From: an uncultured Oscillibacter sp.
Lineage (GTDB): Bacteria; Bacillota; Clostridia; Oscillospirales; Oscillospiraceae
Assembly (NCBI GenBank): GCA_934574045.1
Contig: CAKTMK010000014.1
Location: 1 to 49,593, forward strand
Direction of reading: 5' to 3'
DNA: 49,593 nucleotides
Shown here piece after piece: positions 1 through 7,425 of the stretch; position 1 is the stretch's first letter; each line of letters starts with the position of its first letter. The translations under genes were made by a program, and so were the position numbers. The notes beneath the pieces were generated by a model that worked only from the letters and a program-made list of their open reading frames with translations, was not told the origin of the DNA and made no database searches.

Positions 1-287
1 TTGGACGGCTGAAAGGTGGAGATCCCCTTGATAAGCCCGATGGTCCCGATGGACAGCAGGTCCTCCTGATTGCTCTGGGTACAGTAATATTTCTTTACCA
101 CGTGGGCGACCAGCCGCAGATTCCGCTCGATCAGCGCGTCCCGCGCCGCCCGGTCCCCCTGCTCCATCCGCGCAAGGTATTCATGCTCCTCCTCCGCCGT
201 CAGCGGCTTTGGAAACGAGCCGCCCCCGTTGAGCCGCAGGGAAAACAGCATGGTATTGGCCAGCATCAGCAGTGCCGCAGTCAGCAT
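1..287 (-). CDS. sigK: RNA polymerase sporulation sigma factor SigK, N-terminal part (runs off the left edge)
   Basis: Mother-cell sigma factor of late sporulation; it directs RNA polymerase to coat and spore-maturation genes. About 95 residues are in the window. A hydrophobic N-terminal stretch of about 20 residues looks like the cleavable pro-sequence of pro-SigK. It is followed by the family block GGGSFPKPLTAEEE, then ERNLRLVAHVVKKYY and EDLLSIGTIGLIKGIS, which are sigma region 2. The ATG at 287 is preceded by GGGAGG at a good distance. Bacillus and some clostridia interrupt this gene with a skin element, but the usual interruption point lies further downstream than the window reaches, so its presence cannot be judged. 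No clear sigma-E or sigma-K promoter was identified between it and the terminator at 412-449. Confidence 0.93.
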   Translation of the reverse strand, partial: MLTAALLMLANTMLFSLRLNGGGSFPKPLTAEEEHEYLARMEQGDRAARDALIERNLRLVAHVVKKYYCTQSNQEDLLSIGTIGLIKGISTFQPS

Positions 288-411
288 GGCGACCTCCCTC
301 TCCGCGGCGCTGTGCGCCGCGCTGCCGCTTTCCGGCGAGCGGCCCGCCGATTTGGGTGCGCGCGCCGCGCGTCCCTTTGGCCATCCTATGCGGCGGCAGG
401 AAAGTCCTATG

Positions 412-449
412 AAAAACCGCCCGGTCCGGCGTCTGCCGGACCGGGCGGT
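412..449 (-). terminator. Rho-independent terminator of the YfcE-like gene
   Basis: A 15-bp perfect stem (416-430 with 435-449, loop gtct) is followed on the minus strand by TTTTT. It lies just after the stop at 503 and insulates sigK. Confidence 0.85.
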
Positions 450-502
450 CTGCTGCCCGTCTGTTCTCTTTTGCGCAGCCCGAATGCCGCTGGGGCGCGC
501 CC

Positions 503-1048
503 TCACAGCGTCAGCGCGTGATACGGTTCGCCCTCCAGCGTTTTCCACGTGAACGCCCCGTCCTCCAGCATCAGATAGCCCCGGGGACTGTCCTCCTTGG
601 GCAGGGAGACGGAGCCTGGATTCAGGTAATAATTTCCCTCACCAAACGGCTCCCACGCCGGAACGTGGGTATGCCCGTGGAGCAGGACGTCCCCCGGACA
701 GAGGGGCGGCCGCTTCTGCGTGTTCCACAGGTGGCCGTGGGTGGCAAGCACCGTCCGCCCGCCCGCGCACAGCAGGCAGGAGTCCGACAGGATGGGAAAC
801 TCCAGCACCATCTGATCCACGTCCGCGTCGCAGTTGCCCCGGACGCAGACCAGCCGCTCCCGCCGGGCGTTCAGCAGCGCCGCCGTCTCTTGGGGCGCAT
901 ATCCCTCCGGCAGCGGGTTGCGCGGCCCGTGGTACAGCAGGTCCCCCAGCAGCACCAGCCGGTCCGCCCTCTCCCGGTCAAACGCCGCCAGCAGGCGGCG
1001 GCAGAACAGCGCGGACCCGTGGATATCCGACGCGATCATCCATTTCAC
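503..1048 (-). CDS. yfcE: YfcE/MJ0936-family metallophosphoesterase
   Basis: Probable cytosolic phosphodiesterase of the calcineurin-like superfamily; members hydrolyse small phosphodiesters in vitro, but the natural substrate is unclear. The 181-residue length is normal. Metal-binding motifs appear in order: SDIHG (D8, H10), LLGDLLYHG, RGNCD, THGH and HGHTHVP, followed by the NPGSVS signature of the YfcE subgroup. The start is GTG at 1048, preceded by AAAGGAGA about 8 bases upstream; the in-frame ATG three codons in has no ribosome binding site. It is a single-gene unit with its own promoter (1102-1130) and terminator (412-449). Confidence 0.9.
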   Translation of the reverse strand: MKWMIASDIHGSALFCRRLLAAFDRERADRLVLLGDLLYHGPRNPLPEGYAPQETAALLNARRERLVCVRGNCDADVDQMVLEFPILSDSCLLCAGGRTVLATHGHLWNTQKRPPLCPGDVLLHGHTHVPAWEPFGEGNYYLNPGSVSLPKEDSPRGYLMLEDGAFTWKTLEGEPYHALTL

Positions 1049-1101
1049 AGCACTCTCTCCTTTTCGCGGCGGGCCTGCGGCCCCCGCGCAGCGATACGCT
1101 C

Positions 1102-1130
1102 ATTATACACGCTCCGGCGGGAGCCGTCAC
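1102..1130 (-). promoter_or_regulatory. Sigma-A type promoter of the YfcE-like gene
   Basis: Minus strand GTGACG, 17 bases, TATAAT. The -10 is perfect; the -35 matches TTGACA at four of six positions. Confidence 0.7.
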
Positions 1131-1140
1131 CCGTTTTTCT

Positions 1141-1188
1141 GAAAAAAGCAAACAAGGCCGGCGGAGGGAAGCGTTCCCCCGCCGGCCT
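1141..1188 (-). terminator. Terminator of the metal ATPase operon
   Basis: Stem 1155-1170 with 1174-1188 (one bulged A), followed on the minus strand by TTGTTTGCTTTTTT. It sits directly after the ATPase stop at 1198. Confidence 0.85.
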
Positions 1189-1197
1189 GTGCGCGTT

Positions 1198-3273
1198 TTA
1201 TTCCTGCCCCAGCAGGTCGGTCATGCTGCGCACGCTGATGCCCAGCGTGGACAGATTGTGCAGCAGCGCGGAGGTGGCGGGGGGCAGAACACCCAGTGCG
1301 CCCAACGCGATCAGCGCGGAGTTGAAGCCGATGACGAACCGGTAATTCCAGCTCGTGCGCCGCTGGAGCGCCATGGCGATCCGCCGCAGCAGGACCAGCT
1401 CCCGCAGATCGTCCGCCGCGATGGTCACGTCCGCGATCTCCCGGGCGATGGCAGCGCCGCCGCTGATGGCCACGCCCACGTCCGCCTCGGACAGGGCGGG
1501 AGAATCGTTGATCCCGTCGCCGATCATGACCACCGTCCGTCCGGCGGCCTTTTCCTCCTTGACAAAACGGGCCTTGTCCTCCGGCAGCACCTCGGCAAAG
1601 TACTGGTCCACGCCCACCTGCTTTGCGATGGCGGCGGCGGTGCGCTCGTTGTCGCCGGTCATCATGACCAGCTTGCTCACGCCCAGCTCCCGGAGCTGAC
1701 GCAGAGTCTGCGCCGCCTCCTCGCGCAGCGGGTCCGCCACGCAGATCACGCCGGCCAGCTCGCCGCCCACCGCCAGATACAGGTGGGAAAGCTCGGCGGG
1801 CAGCGCGTCGAACGCGGCCTGACCGCCCTCCGGCACGGCGCAGCCCTCGTCCTCAAAGACGAAGTGCTGGCTGCCGATCACGGTCTTGCAGCCGTTGATG
1901 CGGCTGGAGATGCCGTGGGCCACCACGTACTCCACCTCGGAGTGCATCTCGTCGTGGGTGACGCCCCGCTCCCGCGCGGCCTTGACCACCGCGTTGGCCA
2001 TGGAGTGGGGATAATGCTCCTCCAGACACGCGGCCACCTGAAGCACATCCTTCTCCGTCCACTTTCCGAAGGGGACGATCTTCGCCACGGTAGGCGTGGC
2101 GTGGGTCAGCGTCCCGGTCTTGTCGAACACGATGGTATCCGCCCGGGCCGCAGCCTCCAGAAATCTTCCGCCCTTGACGGTAATATGATGCGCGCCGCAC
2201 TCCCGCATGGCGGAGAGGACCGCCAGCGGCATGGACAGCTTCAGCGCGCAGGAGTAGTCCACCATCAGGATGGAAATGGCCCGCGTGGCGTTGCGGGTGA
2301 GCAGATACGTCACCGCCGTGCCCAGCAGGCTGTACGGCACCAGCCGGTCCGCAAGGCTCAGCGCGCGGCTCTCCGTGGTGGACTTCAGCTTTTCAGACGC
2401 CTCGATCATGGTGACGATCTGATCGTACCGGCCAGAGCCGGACTGCTGCTCCACCCGCAGGACGCACTCGCCCTCCTCCACCACCGTTCCGGCGTAAAGC
2501 ACGGCTCCGGCGGACTTGAGGACCGGCACGGACTCCCCGGTGAGGGACGCCTGATTCACGCTGGCCTCGCCGGAGACCACGCGCCCGTCCAGCGGGACCA
2601 CGTTTCCGGTGCGGACGCAGACCTCGTCCCCGGGGCGCACCTGACCGATGGGGGTCAGCACCTCGGTGCCGCCGGTCCGCAGCCACACCCGGTCCACGTT
2701 CAGTGAAAGGCTGCGGGCCAGATCACCCACGGACTTTTTCCGGGTCCACTCCTCCAGCAGCTCGCTCAGCCGCAGCAGGAACATGACGGACGCGGCGGTG
2801 GAAAAGTCGCCACGGACGATGGAGACGCCGATGGACAGTGCATCCAGCACCTCCACCTCCAGCTTTCTTCTCAGCAGGCAGCGCACGCCCCGCAGCAAAA
2901 ACCGCAGGGACCGGAAAACCGTCCACGCGGCCCGCAGCGGCGCGGGGAAATACAGCTTCTGGACGCAGCGGGCCAGCACCATTCCCACCAGCTTTTCCTG
3001 ATACTGCCGGTTCAGCGCCCGGCCGCTGCTCTCCGGGCCGGACTGGGGCGCGGCGTCGAACGTGAAGGACGCCAGTGCAGCGGTCACCTGCTCCCGTCCG
3101 CACTGGAACACGATCACCGCGTCGCCGGTCCGGTCATACACCACGGCCCGCGTCACGCCCGGGACGCTCCGCAGCCGCTCCTCCAGCAGATCCGCCTCCG
3201 CCATGGTGAGCCGGGGCTTCTGCACATGGACGCGGATGCGCCCTCTGCACTCATGCAAGATCTTACAGTTCAT
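1198..3273 (-). CDS. CtpC-like heavy-metal P1B-type ATPase
   Basis: Membrane pump that should move a transition-metal ion using ATP. From the N-terminus of 691 residues: a ferredoxin-like HMA domain lacking CxxC (about 1-75; GRIRVHV and RTGDAVIVF match the degenerate HMA_2 type), membrane helices, the actuator TGES loop, the phosphorylation site DKTGTLT (D384), then the nucleotide domain with MTGDN and GDGINDSPAL. The transport motif in the sixth helix is Y340-S341-C342-A-L-K-L instead of the usual CPC or SPC, so the substrate cannot be read from the usual rules. Overall layout and the C-terminal LHNLSTLGI recall mycobacterial CtpC. It is the second gene of an operon with the small protein at 3340-3618, separated by a hairpin. 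Direction is probably efflux, by family. Confidence 0.9.
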   Translation of the reverse strand: MNCKILHECRGRIRVHVQKPRLTMAEADLLEERLRSVPGVTRAVVYDRTGDAVIVFQCGREQVTAALASFTFDAAPQSGPESSGRALNRQYQEKLVGMVLARCVQKLYFPAPLRAAWTVFRSLRFLLRGVRCLLRRKLEVEVLDALSIGVSIVRGDFSTAASVMFLLRLSELLEEWTRKKSVGDLARSLSLNVDRVWLRTGGTEVLTPIGQVRPGDEVCVRTGNVVPLDGRVVSGEASVNQASLTGESVPVLKSAGAVLYAGTVVEEGECVLRVEQQSGSGRYDQIVTMIEASEKLKSTTESRALSLADRLVPYSLLGTAVTYLLTRNATRAISILMVDYSCALKLSMPLAVLSAMRECGAHHITVKGGRFLEAAARADTIVFDKTGTLTHATPTVAKIVPFGKWTEKDVLQVAACLEEHYPHSMANAVVKAARERGVTHDEMHSEVEYVVAHGISSRINGCKTVIGSQHFVFEDEGCAVPEGGQAAFDALPAELSHLYLAVGGELAGVICVADPLREEAAQTLRQLRELGVSKLVMMTGDNERTAAAIAKQVGVDQYFAEVLPEDKARFVKEEKAAGRTVVMIGDGINDSPALSEADVGVAISGGAAIAREIADVTIAADDLRELVLLRRIAMALQRRTSWNYRFVIGFNSALIALGALGVLPPATSALLHNLSTLGISVRSMTDLLGQE

Positions 3274-3300
3274 AGCTCAAATTCCGCTTCTTTCCTTTTT

Positions 3301-3328
3301 GAAAAGCCGCCCGCTTGCGCGGGCGGCT
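3301..3328 (-). terminator. Intra-operon hairpin, possible partial terminator
   Basis: Perfect 10-bp GC stem (3305-3314 with 3319-3328) followed on the minus strand by only four T. It lies between the small protein and the ATPase. It could reduce read-through, so that more small protein than pump is made. Confidence 0.5.
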
Positions 3329-3339
3329 CACAGCGTTGC

Positions 3340-3618
3340 TCACTCGGCAGACTCAGCCGCCGGCTCCTCCGCGGAGATGGCCGCCTTCTCCGCCTCGGCG
3401 GCGCGGTTTTCGTTGATCTCCTTGGCCTCAGCCAGAATGTCGCCGCAGTTCTCCTGCGCCTGATTCACGGTCTGCATCACGCAGTCCTTCATCCGCAGGA
3501 CGGCGGCGGTGGCGTGGGCATACGCCTTCTTGGCGTCCTTGCTGGTCAGCAGCTTGATCCCGGCGGAGCCAAAGGCAGTTCCTCCGACAAACAGCGCAGC
3601 TTTCTTCCAATCAAACAT
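3340..3618 (-). CDS. Small membrane-anchored DUF6110-type protein, putative partner of the ATPase
   Basis: 92 residues. Residues 7-24 form a glycine-rich hydrophobic helix (FVGGTAFGSAGIKLL). An amphipathic helix with SKDAKKAYAHATAAVLRMKD follows, then a polar helix containing C46 and C58 (QENCGDILAEAKEINE) and an acidic alanine-rich tail. I recall this family as DUF6110, usually beside P1B-ATPases in Firmicutes; that name is from memory. The shape (N-terminal membrane segment, alanine-rich helix, acidic end, first gene before a CtpC-like pump) matches mycobacterial PacL proteins (DUF1490), which scaffold and feed metal to their ATPases. The histidine-rich PacL tail is absent. The start ATG follows AAGGAGG. 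Function as a chaperone or anchor is inference. Confidence 0.8.
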   Translation of the reverse strand: MFDWKKAALFVGGTAFGSAGIKLLTSKDAKKAYAHATAAVLRMKDCVMQTVNQAQENCGDILAEAKEINENRAAEAEKAAISAEEPAAESAE

Positions 3619-3765
3619 AAGTAGGTCCTCCTTATAACCGTTTTGGGGATCCGTTTCCTTATCAGCGCCTGAGCCGGGCCGACCCCCTCAGTCCGGCCGC
3701 AGGCTGTCCTCTCTGCGGGGCCGGGGCGCGGAAGGCCGCCGCCCCCTCAGCTTGGGTCAAGAACG
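3619..3765 (-). other. Long GC-rich 5' leader of the metal ATPase operon
   Basis: About 140 transcribed bases lie between the promoter at 3766-3795 and the small-protein start. On the RNA strand the nonamer CTGAGGGGG occurs twice (3742-3750 and 3683-3691), each within a region able to pair with nearby complementary stretches. I could not match it to a known riboswitch. Confidence 0.4.
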
Positions 3766-3795
3766 AGTATAGTACGGCCCTCCTCAGTTCGTCAA
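3766..3795 (-). promoter_or_regulatory. Promoter of the metal ATPase operon
   Basis: Minus strand TTGACG, 18 bases, TATACT. An imperfect palindrome CTTGGGTCAAG (3751-3761) lies around the expected start point and could be a repressor site. Confidence 0.7.
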
Positions 3796-4054
3796 TGCAA
3801 ACTTTTTCGCATCATTTGACCCGCTTTTTACTTTTATTCGTTAGTTTTGCATAACTTTTGTTGTGTTAAGTTAACTTTTTGCCGCCGGCGGCGGACGGCG
3901 CGCTCCGGCTTCTCTCCCCGGTGCGCCCCGCCGGTGCGCCCCGCCGGTCCGCCGGTCCGGGCCGCGTGTTCGTTCCGCGCAGGAATGTCCGCCGCACGCG
4001 GCCGCTTTGTAACAATCCGGTATCCAGCCTGAAAACATTTGGCTAGTTTGCATA
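3796..4054. other. Gene-free divergent region upstream of ilvA
   Basis: An A/T-rich half (3796-3880) lies upstream of the minus-strand promoter. A C/G-rich half contains two tandem copies of GGTGCGCCCCGCC (about 3921-3946). No convincing gene on either strand. Confidence 0.5.
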
Positions 4055-4083
4055 TTGCACCCCGGGTCCCGTTTTTATATGAT
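4055..4083 (+). promoter_or_regulatory. Promoter of ilvA
   Basis: TTGCAC, 17 bases, TATGAT, about 75 bases before the ilvA start. The leader is too short for a T-box. Confidence 0.6.
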
Positions 4084-4157
4084 TATTTTCAAGATAAGGT
4101 GACGGAACGCTTTCCCAAGCGCCCGCTGCCCCGCAAACAGGAAGGGAGACGCCGCAG

Positions 4158-5351
4158 ATGCTGACATTTGAAATGATCCAGGATGCGAAACGCGCGCTGG
4201 AGGGGATCGCGCGGAAAACCCCGCTGGACCCCGCGCCGAAGTTCGGGGCCAACGTATACATCAAGTCGGAAAACCTGCAGCTCACGGGCGCGTTCAAGCT
4301 GCGGGGCGCGTACAACAAGATCCGCAGCCTAACGCCGGAGGAGCGGGAGCGGGGCGTGATCGCCTGCTCCGCGGGGAACCACGCCCAGGGCATCGCCCTC
4401 TCCGCCGCGAAGCTGGGCATCCGGTCCATCATCTGCATGCCCGCGGGCGCGCCCATCAGCAAGGTAGAGGCCACCCGGAGCTACGGCGCAGAGGTGGTGC
4501 TGGTCCCCGGCGTGTACGACGACGCGGCGCGGGAGGCCGAGCGCCTGACGCAGGAGCACGGATACACCTTCGCCCACCCCTTCAACGATCCCTGTGTGAT
4601 CGCCGGACAGGGCACCATCGGCCTTGAGATCCTCGAGCAGCTCCCGGAGGTGGAGCAGGTGGTGGTCCCCATCGGCGGCGGCGGGCTCATCAGCGGCGTG
4701 GCGATGGCGGTCAAGACGCTCAAGCCCTCCTGCCGCGTGATCGGCGTGCAGGCGGCGGGCGCGGCGTCCATGTACGCCTCCCGCCGGGCGGGCCGCCCCG
4801 TGGAGCTGGACGGCGTGGCCACCATTGCCGACGGCATCGCCGTGAAAAAGCCGGGAGACCTGACCTTTGCGCTGTGCCAGAAGTATGTGGACGAGATCGT
4901 TACGGTGAACGAGGACGAGATCTCCTCCGCCATCCTGGCGCTGATGGAGGTGCAGAAGACCGTGGCCGAGGGTGCGGGCGCCACGCCGGTGGCGGCCGTG
5001 ATGTTCGGCCGGGTGGATACCACGCAGCTCAAGACCGTGTGTCTCGTCTCCGGCGGAAACGTAGACGTGACCACCCTCTCCCGCATCATCACCCGCGGCC
5101 TTTCCAAGGCGGGGCGGCTGGTGGAGCTGACCACCAAGGTGGCCGACAAGCCCGGCAGCCTGATCCGGCTCTTACAGATCGTGGCCGACAGCGGTGCGAA
5201 CATTGTCCGCATCAACCACGCCCGGGAGGACCGCCACTCCGACGTGGGCGCGTGCATCGTGACCATGGTGGTCGAGACGCGGGATCAGGCCCACATCTGC
5301 CAGCTGGAGGCGTCCTTGACGGAAAAGGGGTATTTTCTGCTGGACCACTGA
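4158..5351 (+). CDS. ilvA: Threonine ammonia-lyase (threonine dehydratase)
   Basis: PLP enzyme that deaminates L-threonine to 2-oxobutanoate plus ammonia, feeding isoleucine synthesis or threonine catabolism. 397 residues. The PLP lysine is K47 in TGAFKLRGA; SAGNHAQG and the phosphate-binding loop PIGGGGLISG are intact. From about residue 325 a single ACT-like domain begins (VELTTKVADKPGSLIRLL), as in the short one-ACT class of about 400 residues rather than the longer E. coli IlvA. This class can be catabolic or biosynthetic, and no other isoleucine gene is in the window. The start ATG follows AGGAAGGGAG. It is a single-gene unit with its own promoter. Confidence 0.93.
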   Translation: MLTFEMIQDAKRALEGIARKTPLDPAPKFGANVYIKSENLQLTGAFKLRGAYNKIRSLTPEERERGVIACSAGNHAQGIALSAAKLGIRSIICMPAGAPISKVEATRSYGAEVVLVPGVYDDAAREAERLTQEHGYTFAHPFNDPCVIAGQGTIGLEILEQLPEVEQVVVPIGGGGLISGVAMAVKTLKPSCRVIGVQAAGAASMYASRRAGRPVELDGVATIADGIAVKKPGDLTFALCQKYVDEIVTVNEDEISSAILALMEVQKTVAEGAGATPVAAVMFGRVDTTQLKTVCLVSGGNVDVTTLSRIITRGLSKAGRLVELTTKVADKPGSLIRLLQIVADSGANIVRINHAREDRHSDVGACIVTMVVETRDQAHICQLEASLTEKGYFLLDH

Positions 5352-5381
5352 GCCGAGGGTTCAAAAATACCGCTCCGCGGC

Positions 5382-5402
5382 GGGTTGAGGAACCCCTTTT
5401 TC
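5382..5402 (+). terminator. Weak terminator after ilvA
   Basis: Short stem GGGTT/AACCC with loop gagg, followed by CTTTTT, 30 bases after the ilvA stop. Only five base pairs, so uncertain. Confidence 0.35.
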
Positions 5403-5455
5403 CGCCGCAAATGAATTTCTTCCCATAAAAAATTGCAGATTTTTCAAAATAGCCG

Positions 5456-5484
5456 TTGTTTCGCTGGAAGAAATATGCTATTCT
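5456..5484 (+). promoter_or_regulatory. Promoter of the FapA-CheX-CheY operon
   Basis: TTGTTT, 17 bases, TATTCT with an extended TGC before the -10. It predicts a leader of about 175 bases. The leader holds a perfect 7-bp hairpin (5572-5578 with 5582-5588) and two near-copies of GGAACTCTTA ending about 25 bases before the first start codon. Confidence 0.6.
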
Positions 5485-5665
5485 GTTGACATGGCATTTT
5501 CGGGCGCGGCGCCCGCTCTTTCGATCCTTGCAGCCCATCCGCACCCGCACGCGCACTGAGCGCGGCGGCCCCCGGACCGCCGGTCCGGACGCGCGGACGG
5601 AGGGAAACTCTTATCTACTGGGGGGAACTCTTACTACCTCTAGGATATAAAGGATGTGAGCCGCG

Positions 5666-5827
5666 ATGGACCATGCGGAAAAATGGCTTCGTATGAAGGA
5701 CCGGCGGAGGATCAGTTCCGTTCCGGTCGTGTCGTCTGACCCTGCCCCCGCGCAGGCGTCCCTGAACGAACCGGCGCCCGCGGGGCATATCCCCGGCGCC
5801 ATCGAGCCGCCGCCCAGCTCCGCCTGA
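5666..5827 (+). CDS. Small ORF (53 aa) translationally coupled to the FapA-like gene
   Basis: Unrecognised. It begins MDHAEKWLRMKDRRRISS and continues as a proline/alanine-rich segment to a TGA whose last base is the A of the next gene's ATG (TGATG). The start has AAAGGATG about 10 bases upstream, better than anything directly in front of the FapA-like ATG. This suggests the small ORF is translated and hands ribosomes on. The N-terminal half is basic and possibly helical; the C-terminal half is probably disordered. No signal peptide or membrane segment. It could be a leader peptide or simply an N-terminal piece separated by a frame change. Coding status rests on the coupling and ribosome site only. 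Confidence 0.5.
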   Translation: MDHAEKWLRMKDRRRISSVPVVSSDPAPAQASLNEPAPAGHIPGAIEPPPSSA

Positions 5828-7425
5828 TGGATCTGTGGACCGAGTGGCAGGCCGGGCAGGAAGCGCCGAAGGCGCGTCCCTATCTGCGCCTTGCCGACGA
5901 GGATTCCGCCCCGCCGCTGACGCTGGAGCAGCTCGACAGCGAGGCCACCCGCTGCGCCCTCCGGCTGCTGACGGCGGCAAAGGGCCGCTGGCGGCTCACC
6001 CACGACAAGGAGACCGGCGCGCCGGTCCCCTCCCCCGCCCAACCCATCCTCTACCTCTCCGATGACCGCATGGCCGCGTGGATCATGATCTTTCCGCCCG
6101 TGGCGGGCGGCGCTCCGGCAGAGATCCAGGACGTGCGCGACGCGATGGACGCCTATCTGGTCTCCAGCGGCATCGACGAGACGGCCGTGGCCCGCATCGT
6201 CGAGCAGCAGATCTACTTCCGGCTGGTGCTGGTGGCCTGCGGAACGCTGCCGGGCAAGAGCACGGACGGCAGCGTGGAGGAGCTGTTCCCCCGCCAGCCG
6301 GACACGCCGAATGACGAGGACATGCTGGTGGCGTCCATGCTGAACCCCAGCTATATCGCCAAGCTGGAAAAGGGCACGCCCATCTGCCGCAGGATCCCCG
6401 CCCGGCGGGGCCGCCCGGGGCGGACCGTTCTGGGCGCGGAGGTGGAGGCCCCTCCCGCGCAGGAGGCGCTGCTCTCTGCCGGGAAGAATACCGCCTTTTC
6501 CGGCAGCGACGTGCTGGAATCCTCCACCGAGGGCTACCTTTATTTTGAGAGCGGCCATTTCCACGTCCAGCAGACCCTGACCGTTCCGGACGGGCTGGAC
6601 GAGGACAGCGACACCATCGACTTTGACGGCGATGTGTGGATCGGCGGCGATGTGTTCTGCCTGAACGTGATCCGGGCCACCGGGTCCGTTGTCGTGAAAG
6701 GCTCCGTGGAAAACTCGTTCATTCAGGCGGGGAAAAACGTCATCATCTTCTCCGGCGTCGTGGGCGAGGACGAGGCCACCATCCGTGCCGGCGCGTGCGT
6801 GTTCGCCAAGTATCTGGAACACTGCATCGTGTACGCTGGGCGGTCCATCGTGTGCGAATGCTCCATCTGCTCCCACCTTTACAGCGACGATCATATCAGC
6901 ATCCTCAAGGGCCGGGGCGTCACCGTGGGCGGCAGCCTGACGGCGGCCCGCCTGATCGAGGCCAGCATCATCGGCAGCCAGTCCGAGCGCAGCACCCAGA
7001 TCGTGCTGGGGGAGCACCCGTGCAGCCGGGACGACTGCCGGGAGCTTGAGCAGCGCCTTCAGGACATCGCGGCGGAGGCCGCCGAGGCGGAAAAGGCCAT
7101 CTCGGCCAACGAGCGGATCGAGGACGAGTCCTCCAAGCTGATCGCGCAGGCCAAGGATCGCCTGCGCCTGACCAAGCTGCGGCTCAAGGAGCAGCAGCTT
7201 CAAAAGCGGCTCGACGCCATCAAGAGTGAGAGCGTGGATCTCTCCGGCTGCGAGCTGCGCGGCGGGACCATCTATCCCAAGACCTCCATCACCATCGGAC
7301 CGGGCAGCTTCTGCGTGCCGGAGATGCTTTCAAGCTGCACGTTCAAGCTGGTCGGGACCAACATCCGGGCGTTTGCGAACCACATGGCGCGCCGCTCCGC
7401 GGCAGAAAGGGATGATGCTGTTTGA
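5827..7425 (+). CDS. FapA/DUF342-family protein
   Basis: 532 residues, cytosolic. Residues about 190-375 form the beta-helical repeat typical of FapA (DUF342), seen as short glycine-spaced repeats such as GDVWIGGDVF, GSVVVKGSVENSFIQAGKNVI and AGRSIVCECSI. A coiled coil follows (about 390-465, rich in E, A, K, L), then a last short beta segment (LSGCELRGGTIYP). The N-terminal 190 residues are less conserved. Founding members influence flagellar placement, but many FapA proteins occur in non-motile bacteria and their biochemical role is unknown. Here it is followed by CheX-like and CheY-like genes with overlapping or close spacing, so a signalling role is likely. No flagellar gene is nearby. 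Confidence 0.82.
   Translation: MDLWTEWQAGQEAPKARPYLRLADEDSAPPLTLEQLDSEATRCALRLLTAAKGRWRLTHDKETGAPVPSPAQPILYLSDDRMAAWIMIFPPVAGGAPAEIQDVRDAMDAYLVSSGIDETAVARIVEQQIYFRLVLVACGTLPGKSTDGSVEELFPRQPDTPNDEDMLVASMLNPSYIAKLEKGTPICRRIPARRGRPGRTVLGAEVEAPPAQEALLSAGKNTAFSGSDVLESSTEGYLYFESGHFHVQQTLTVPDGLDEDSDTIDFDGDVWIGGDVFCLNVIRATGSVVVKGSVENSFIQAGKNVIIFSGVVGEDEATIRAGACVFAKYLEHCIVYAGRSIVCECSICSHLYSDDHISILKGRGVTVGGSLTAARLIEASIIGSQSERSTQIVLGEHPCSRDDCRELEQRLQDIAAEAAEAEKAISANERIEDESSKLIAQAKDRLRLTKLRLKEQQLQKRLDAIKSESVDLSGCELRGGTIYPKTSITIGPGSFCVPEMLSSCTFKLVGTNIRAFANHMARRSAAERDDAV

Noticed and set aside
288..411. Sigma-E promoter for sigK (CATAGGAT-like box).
   Set aside because: The -10-like box matches partly, but no acceptable -35 partner lies at the right spacing.
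1189..2706. A 505-codon plus-strand frame opposite the P1B-ATPase.
   Set aside because: Antisense shadow; the minus-strand ATPase has all P-type motifs.
3619..3765. Nickel/cobalt or manganese riboswitch in the metal operon leader.
   Set aside because: Some GGACAG and CTGAG strings are present, but the full consensus of either class could not be assembled by eye; kept only as an unclassified structured leader.
5491..5665. c-di-GMP riboswitch before the FapA operon.
   Set aside because: None of the core strings of the GEMM-I class is present.
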